From CAZYPB01 sp964649265 (lineage in GTDB: Archaea; Micrarchaeota; Micrarchaeia; Burarchaeales; JAKAKT01), in the NCBI GenBank assembly GCA_964649265.1, contig CAZYPB010000062.1, positions 1-8,045 of the forward strand: a stretch of 8,045 nucleotides of DNA, in the 5' to 3' direction. Below the pieces are notes generated by a model. It saw only the letters and a list, made by a program, of their open reading frames with translations. It did not search any database and was not told where the DNA came from. Made by a program: the position numbers and the translations under genes. Below, in pieces: positions 6,038 through 8,045 of this stretch; within the stretch, counting starts at the first letter, position 1; each line of letters begins with the position of its first letter.

Positions 6038-6466
6038 ATGAGAGCACAGGCATCTGTTGAGCTGTTGATCATATTGGCTATAGCCATGACCCTTCTTGGT
6101 GTTATAATAACAAGCGGAAGCAGGGAGCTTGAACACGGGCAGACAATGCTCAGACTAACACAGGCTCGATCAGCAGTTAATGATGTTGCCCATGCAGCTG
6201 ATGTAGTTTACAGGGAAGGAGAAGGTGCTGTTAGGAAGGTCCGAGTGACAATACCGGATGGTGTTTCCCCTGAAAGAGTGTTTGTAGATGGGGGCATAGT
6301 CAATATAGGGGTATATGTTAGTGGTGGGGAAAGCGATGTCAACGCAATGTCGATTGCTGAACTAAAGGGGGCACTGCCGTATGAATCTGGAACATATTGG
6401 GTGTATGTAAAGGCACTGAAGGGGTGTGTTGTTGTTGGACCTGAATTGGAAGGACTTGGTTGCTGA
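6038..6466 (+). CDS. Class III signal peptide (archaeal pilin-like) protein 1
   Basis: A 142-residue type IV pilin-like protein. Its N-terminus is a textbook archaeal class III signal peptide: M-R-A before Q4-A-S-V-E8, with Q at +1 and E at +5 of the expected prepilin peptidase site, then a hydrophobic helix (9-25). Cleavage would leave Q4 as the mature N-terminus and the helix as assembly spine. The rest has an amphipathic helix (40-58, QARSAVNDVAHAADVVYREG), then strands (VRKVRVTIPDGV, RVFVDGGIVNIGVYV). Two cysteines at 130 and 142 bracket the last 13 residues and could form a disulfide loop; the protein ends in Cys. No glycosylation sequon is seen. It is the first of five packed genes and appears leaderless. 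Pilus or surface-filament subunit is likely; the specific structure is unknown. Confidence 0.85.
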   Translation: MRAQASVELLIILAIAMTLLGVIITSGSRELEHGQTMLRLTQARSAVNDVAHAADVVYREGEGAVRKVRVTIPDGVSPERVFVDGGIVNIGVYVSGGESDVNAMSIAELKGALPYESGTYWVYVKALKGCVVVGPELEGLGC

Positions 6467-6469
6467 GGT
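6465..6469 (+). promoter_or_regulatory. Ribosome binding site for pilin-like gene 2
   Basis: GAGGT overlaps the stop codon of the preceding gene (TGAGGT) and lies 6 nt before the ATG at 6476. It supports this start and suggests coupling of termination and reinitiation. Confidence 0.7.
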
Positions 6470-6475
6470 TTTCAG

Positions 6476-6877
6476 ATGAGAGCCCAGATAAGCGTTGATT
6501 TTATTATCGCCTCAATCATAGTCATGATACTATTTACACTTATATTCGGCCTCTATGCTGAGAAGAACAAAGGAATAGGGACAGTCATGTCAAGTTTAGA
6601 AGCTGAGAGAGTTGGGGAGAAGATAGCCTGGAACGTAAATGATGTCGCAAGAGGCGGAGATGGTGCTCGATCAGAGGTAATAGTGCCTGAAATGATACTT
6701 GGTGAGGAGTATTACATTTACATAAACGATAGGTGGATAGAAGTGACCTGGCAGCATGGGGGGGTTGAGAACCATCTCTCTGTTCCACTTATGACAAACA
6801 GCACCGAAAGCGCAATACTCGAACCTGGAAGAAGCCTTGTTGTCGAGAACAAAGGAGGAGTAATATATGTATCGTAA
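6476..6877 (+). CDS. Class III signal peptide (archaeal pilin-like) protein 2
   Basis: A 133-residue pilin-like protein related in layout to the preceding one. The signal peptide is M-R-A before Q4-I-S-V-D8, with aspartate in place of the usual +5 glutamate; both are acidic and the site should still be processed. The hydrophobic helix spans about 9-27. A helix (ERVGEKIAWNVNDVARGGDG, 44-63) and strands (EVIVPEMILGEEYYIYI; WIEVTW) follow the same order as in pilin-like protein 1, so the two are probably distant paralogues. It has no cysteine and one possible N-glycosylation sequon (N108-S-T). The gene starts 9 nt after the previous stop, with a Shine-Dalgarno motif in the junction. Its last 11 bases overlap the next gene out of frame. 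Confidence 0.85.
   Translation: MRAQISVDFIIASIIVMILFTLIFGLYAEKNKGIGTVMSSLEAERVGEKIAWNVNDVARGGDGARSEVIVPEMILGEEYYIYINDRWIEVTWQHGGVENHLSVPLMTNSTESAILEPGRSLVVENKGGVIYVS
6854..6858 (+). promoter_or_regulatory. Ribosome binding site for pilin-like gene 3
   Basis: GGAGG lies inside the end of the preceding gene, 8 nt before the ATG at 6867. It is a strong match to the archaeal anti-Shine-Dalgarno sequence and confirms an 11-nt gene overlap. Confidence 0.75.
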
Positions 6878-7391
6878 AGGGCAGATATTCTCATACGATC
6901 TTATATTCGCAGTTATGGTAGTCTCATTTCTATTGTGGTATGCAGTAACGGCATCCAATGACCTAGCTGAACGCATACATCACAATGAAAAGGAGAACAG
7001 GCTTGCCGAGGTTGCCCGCTCTGCAATCCAGCAGTTATCAGAAAGCCCTGGGGACCCTTACAATTGGAATGACTTCAGTGCCAATAGCATTGGATTTGCT
7101 GAAAGCAGAGGAGTACTTGATCAGAGAAAGGTGGAACTGTTCGCAAGATTGACAGCAGAGAAAGAAGGTTATGACAAGGCCCGGACACTTCTCTCATTAA
7201 ACAGGCAGGGAGGTGCTCATGTATTTGCATTGAGGATAAACGGCATGGGCGGCTCTACTCTCTATTCTGTTGGAGAGGAACCTCCTGATGACGTTTCGGT
7301 TTCGTCAGCATCAAGGATAATGGCCTTGAACGGAAGAGCCGTTAAGGTTTGGATCAGGGTTTGGGAACCCAGCCTGGTGATTTATACATGA
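6867..7391 (+). CDS. Pilin-like protein 3 with variant signal peptide
   Basis: A 174-residue protein with M-Y-R-K-G before Q6-I-F-S-Y-D and a hydrophobic helix at about 12-28. The K-G-Q start resembles a class III cleavage site, but the acidic residue is at +6 (D11) and not +5, so processing is less certain. A charged helix follows (33-58). The segment SPGDPYNWNDF (60-70), then IGFAESRGVLDQRKVELF and YDKARTLL, resembles a pattern I associate with uncharacterised archaeal pilin-cluster proteins; I cannot verify this here. The C-terminal part is strand-rich (HVFALRING, VKVWIRVWE) and contains no cysteine. It is the largest complete member of the cluster. It overlaps the preceding gene by 11 nt and the next by 4 nt (ATGA), so translation is probably coupled along the cluster. 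Likely a minor or accessory subunit; function unproven. Confidence 0.8.
   Translation: MYRKGQIFSYDLIFAVMVVSFLLWYAVTASNDLAERIHHNEKENRLAEVARSAIQQLSESPGDPYNWNDFSANSIGFAESRGVLDQRKVELFARLTAEKEGYDKARTLLSLNRQGGAHVFALRINGMGGSTLYSVGEEPPDDVSVSSASRIMALNGRAVKVWIRVWEPSLVIYT
7376..7381 (+). promoter_or_regulatory. Ribosome binding site deciding the start of pilin-like gene 4
   Basis: GGTGAT lies 6 nt before the ATG at 7388, an exact match to the 3' part of the archaeal consensus GGAGGTGAT. It favours 7388 over an in-frame ATG at 7349, which would add 13 residues before the hydrophobic N-terminus and overlap the previous gene by 43 nt. Confidence 0.7.
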
Positions 7392-7774
7392 GGGGGTTTG
7401 TATTTACAATAGACGCGCTTTTCGCAGTAACCGTTTCATTAACTATAATCCTTTCCCTCTATCTGCTTATTGAACAAGTACAGATAACCCATGCTGAAAG
7501 AGGGAGTGAGTTCGATATACTCTCTGTTCTGGATAAGACGGGGAGCATGGAGAGCATTACATCAGGCGAACTTGATAACATGCTTTCAGGTTACAATAGG
7601 TGCGGTTCATTGATACTTGAGAAGGATGGCGGGAGTATTAGGGAAGTTATTGCCTGTGGGTGCGATCCTGAGGGAGAATTCTACTCAGGAAAAAGGAGCT
7701 ATGTTAAGCATACACAAACAGGAACAGACTACATGGTGGCGTCACTAAAAACCTGTCCGAGGTTTGTTAGATGA
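7388..7774 (+). CDS. Small single-pass secreted-type protein, pilin-like 4
   Basis: A 128-residue protein that starts R-G-F-V-F-T-I-D-A-L-F-A and continues as a hydrophobic helix to about residue 28. It lacks the glutamine of a class III site. The short basic start, the D9 and the helix keep the general form of a pilin N-terminus, so it may be a divergent pilin or an uncleaved membrane-anchored partner. The remaining 100 residues contain four cysteines: C72, C90-x-C92 and C123. If exposed outside the cell these could form two disulfides; a metal site is the alternative. The start at 7388 overlaps the preceding stop codon as ATGA and has a good Shine-Dalgarno motif. The next gene again overlaps by ATGA. 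I recognise no named family. Confidence 0.75.
   Translation: MRGFVFTIDALFAVTVSLTIILSLYLLIEQVQITHAERGSEFDILSVLDKTGSMESITSGELDNMLSGYNRCGSLILEKDGGSIREVIACGCDPEGEFYSGKRSYVKHTQTGTDYMVASLKTCPRFVR
7759..7763 (+). promoter_or_regulatory. Ribosome binding site for the last gene
   Basis: GAGGT lies within the end of the preceding gene, 7 nt before the ATG at 7771, and supports the ATGA-overlapping start. Confidence 0.65.
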
Positions 7775-8045
7775 AAAAAGGATTTGTTTTCACAATTGGG
7801 TTTTCATTGTTCTTCCTTATGTTACTCTATACTGTCTCAATATATCTGAATATGCTGGAATTGAGGGAGAGGTCACTTGATACTCCTGGGGCAGGGATGG
7901 AGAACTATTATGCAGACGATATTGGGTTTGATTATCTGGATATCTGGAGCATGGAAACTGAATTAAAAAAAGATTCGGAAGTCAGTTGGACAGTGAGCGA
8001 CAGAATCCCACATGAAAACTTGGAGACACGGTTACTTGATTATGA
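7771..8045 (+). CDS. Pilin-cluster protein 5, N-terminal 91 residues (continues beyond window)
   Basis: The frame is open from ATG 7771 to the right edge, giving 91 complete codons. The N-terminus M-K-K-G-F-V-F-T-I-G-F is nearly the same as that of the preceding gene (R-G-F-V-F-T-I-D-A), followed by a hydrophobic helix to about residue 27. A charged, probably extracellular segment follows (LRERSLDTPG, then the acidic ADDIGFDYLD). No cysteine is seen in the visible part. Like its neighbour, it has no class III glutamine. It overlaps the preceding stop codon as ATGA and has a Shine-Dalgarno motif at 7759-7763. It is probably a further single-pass member of the same surface system. Total length and C-terminal domain cannot be known from this window. 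Confidence 0.75.
   Translation, partial: MKKGFVFTIGFSLFFLMLLYTVSIYLNMLELRERSLDTPGAGMENYYADDIGFDYLDIWSMETELKKDSEVSWTVSDRIPHENLETRLLDY

Noticed and set aside
6038..8045. Archaellum operon
   Set aside because: No archaellin, ArlI/J/H or other motor protein is seen; the subunits are too different from one another to be archaellins.
1..8045. tRNA, rRNA, CRISPR array, insertion sequence
   Set aside because: No cloverleaf, regular spacer array, transposase or terminal inverted repeats were seen on either strand.

Overview
The window looks like archaeal chromosome of moderate GC content. Three things point to archaea. Gene starts sit about 25 to 28 nt downstream of TTTAAA-type TATA boxes, which is leaderless archaeal promoter geometry. 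There is a beta-CASP nuclease of the archaeal CPSF2 type. There are also class III (archaeal pilin-type) signal peptides of the form Q-x-S-x-E/D. The style of the pilin-like genes resembles methanogen or DPANN-type genomes, but I cannot assign a lineage. I see no rRNA, tRNA, CRISPR array, transposon or phage gene.

Layout. Bases 1-838 hold two minus-strand genes: an unrecognised gene cut by the window edge, and a GNAT acetyltransferase. A 59-bp divergent region with one shared TATA box leads into plus-strand genes at 898-2646. These encode a membrane protein with a very regular glycine zipper, then, after an inverted repeat that overlaps a TATA box, a 367-aa coiled-coil protein. That gene ends directly against a minus-strand operon (2647-5246). 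Read in its own direction, this operon encodes a beta-CASP RNase (aCPSF2-like), a GT4 glycosyltransferase overlapping it by one base, and a 60-aa LysW-like zinc ribbon without the LysW C-terminal tail.

A second divergent region with a palindromic TTTAAA box (5283-5288) separates this operon from a plus-strand block that runs off the right edge. The block opens with a tail-anchored protein carrying two winged-helix domains. A separately promoted, tightly packed series of five short genes follows (6038 to the end). Each encodes one N-terminal hydrophobic helix and a small C-terminal domain. The first two have clear class III signal peptides, the third is a variant, and the last two keep only a related N-terminus. 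They are probably subunits of a type IV pilus-like surface structure, and the membrane-bound winged-helix protein is a candidate regulator or cofactor.

Translation seems to follow two modes. First genes of transcription units start at or very near the predicted transcription start without a leader, including one GTG start. Internal pilin-cluster genes have good Shine-Dalgarno motifs with short gaps or overlaps. Several starts were chosen on this basis: 838, 1543, 4020, 5246 and 7388 instead of longer upstream alternatives.
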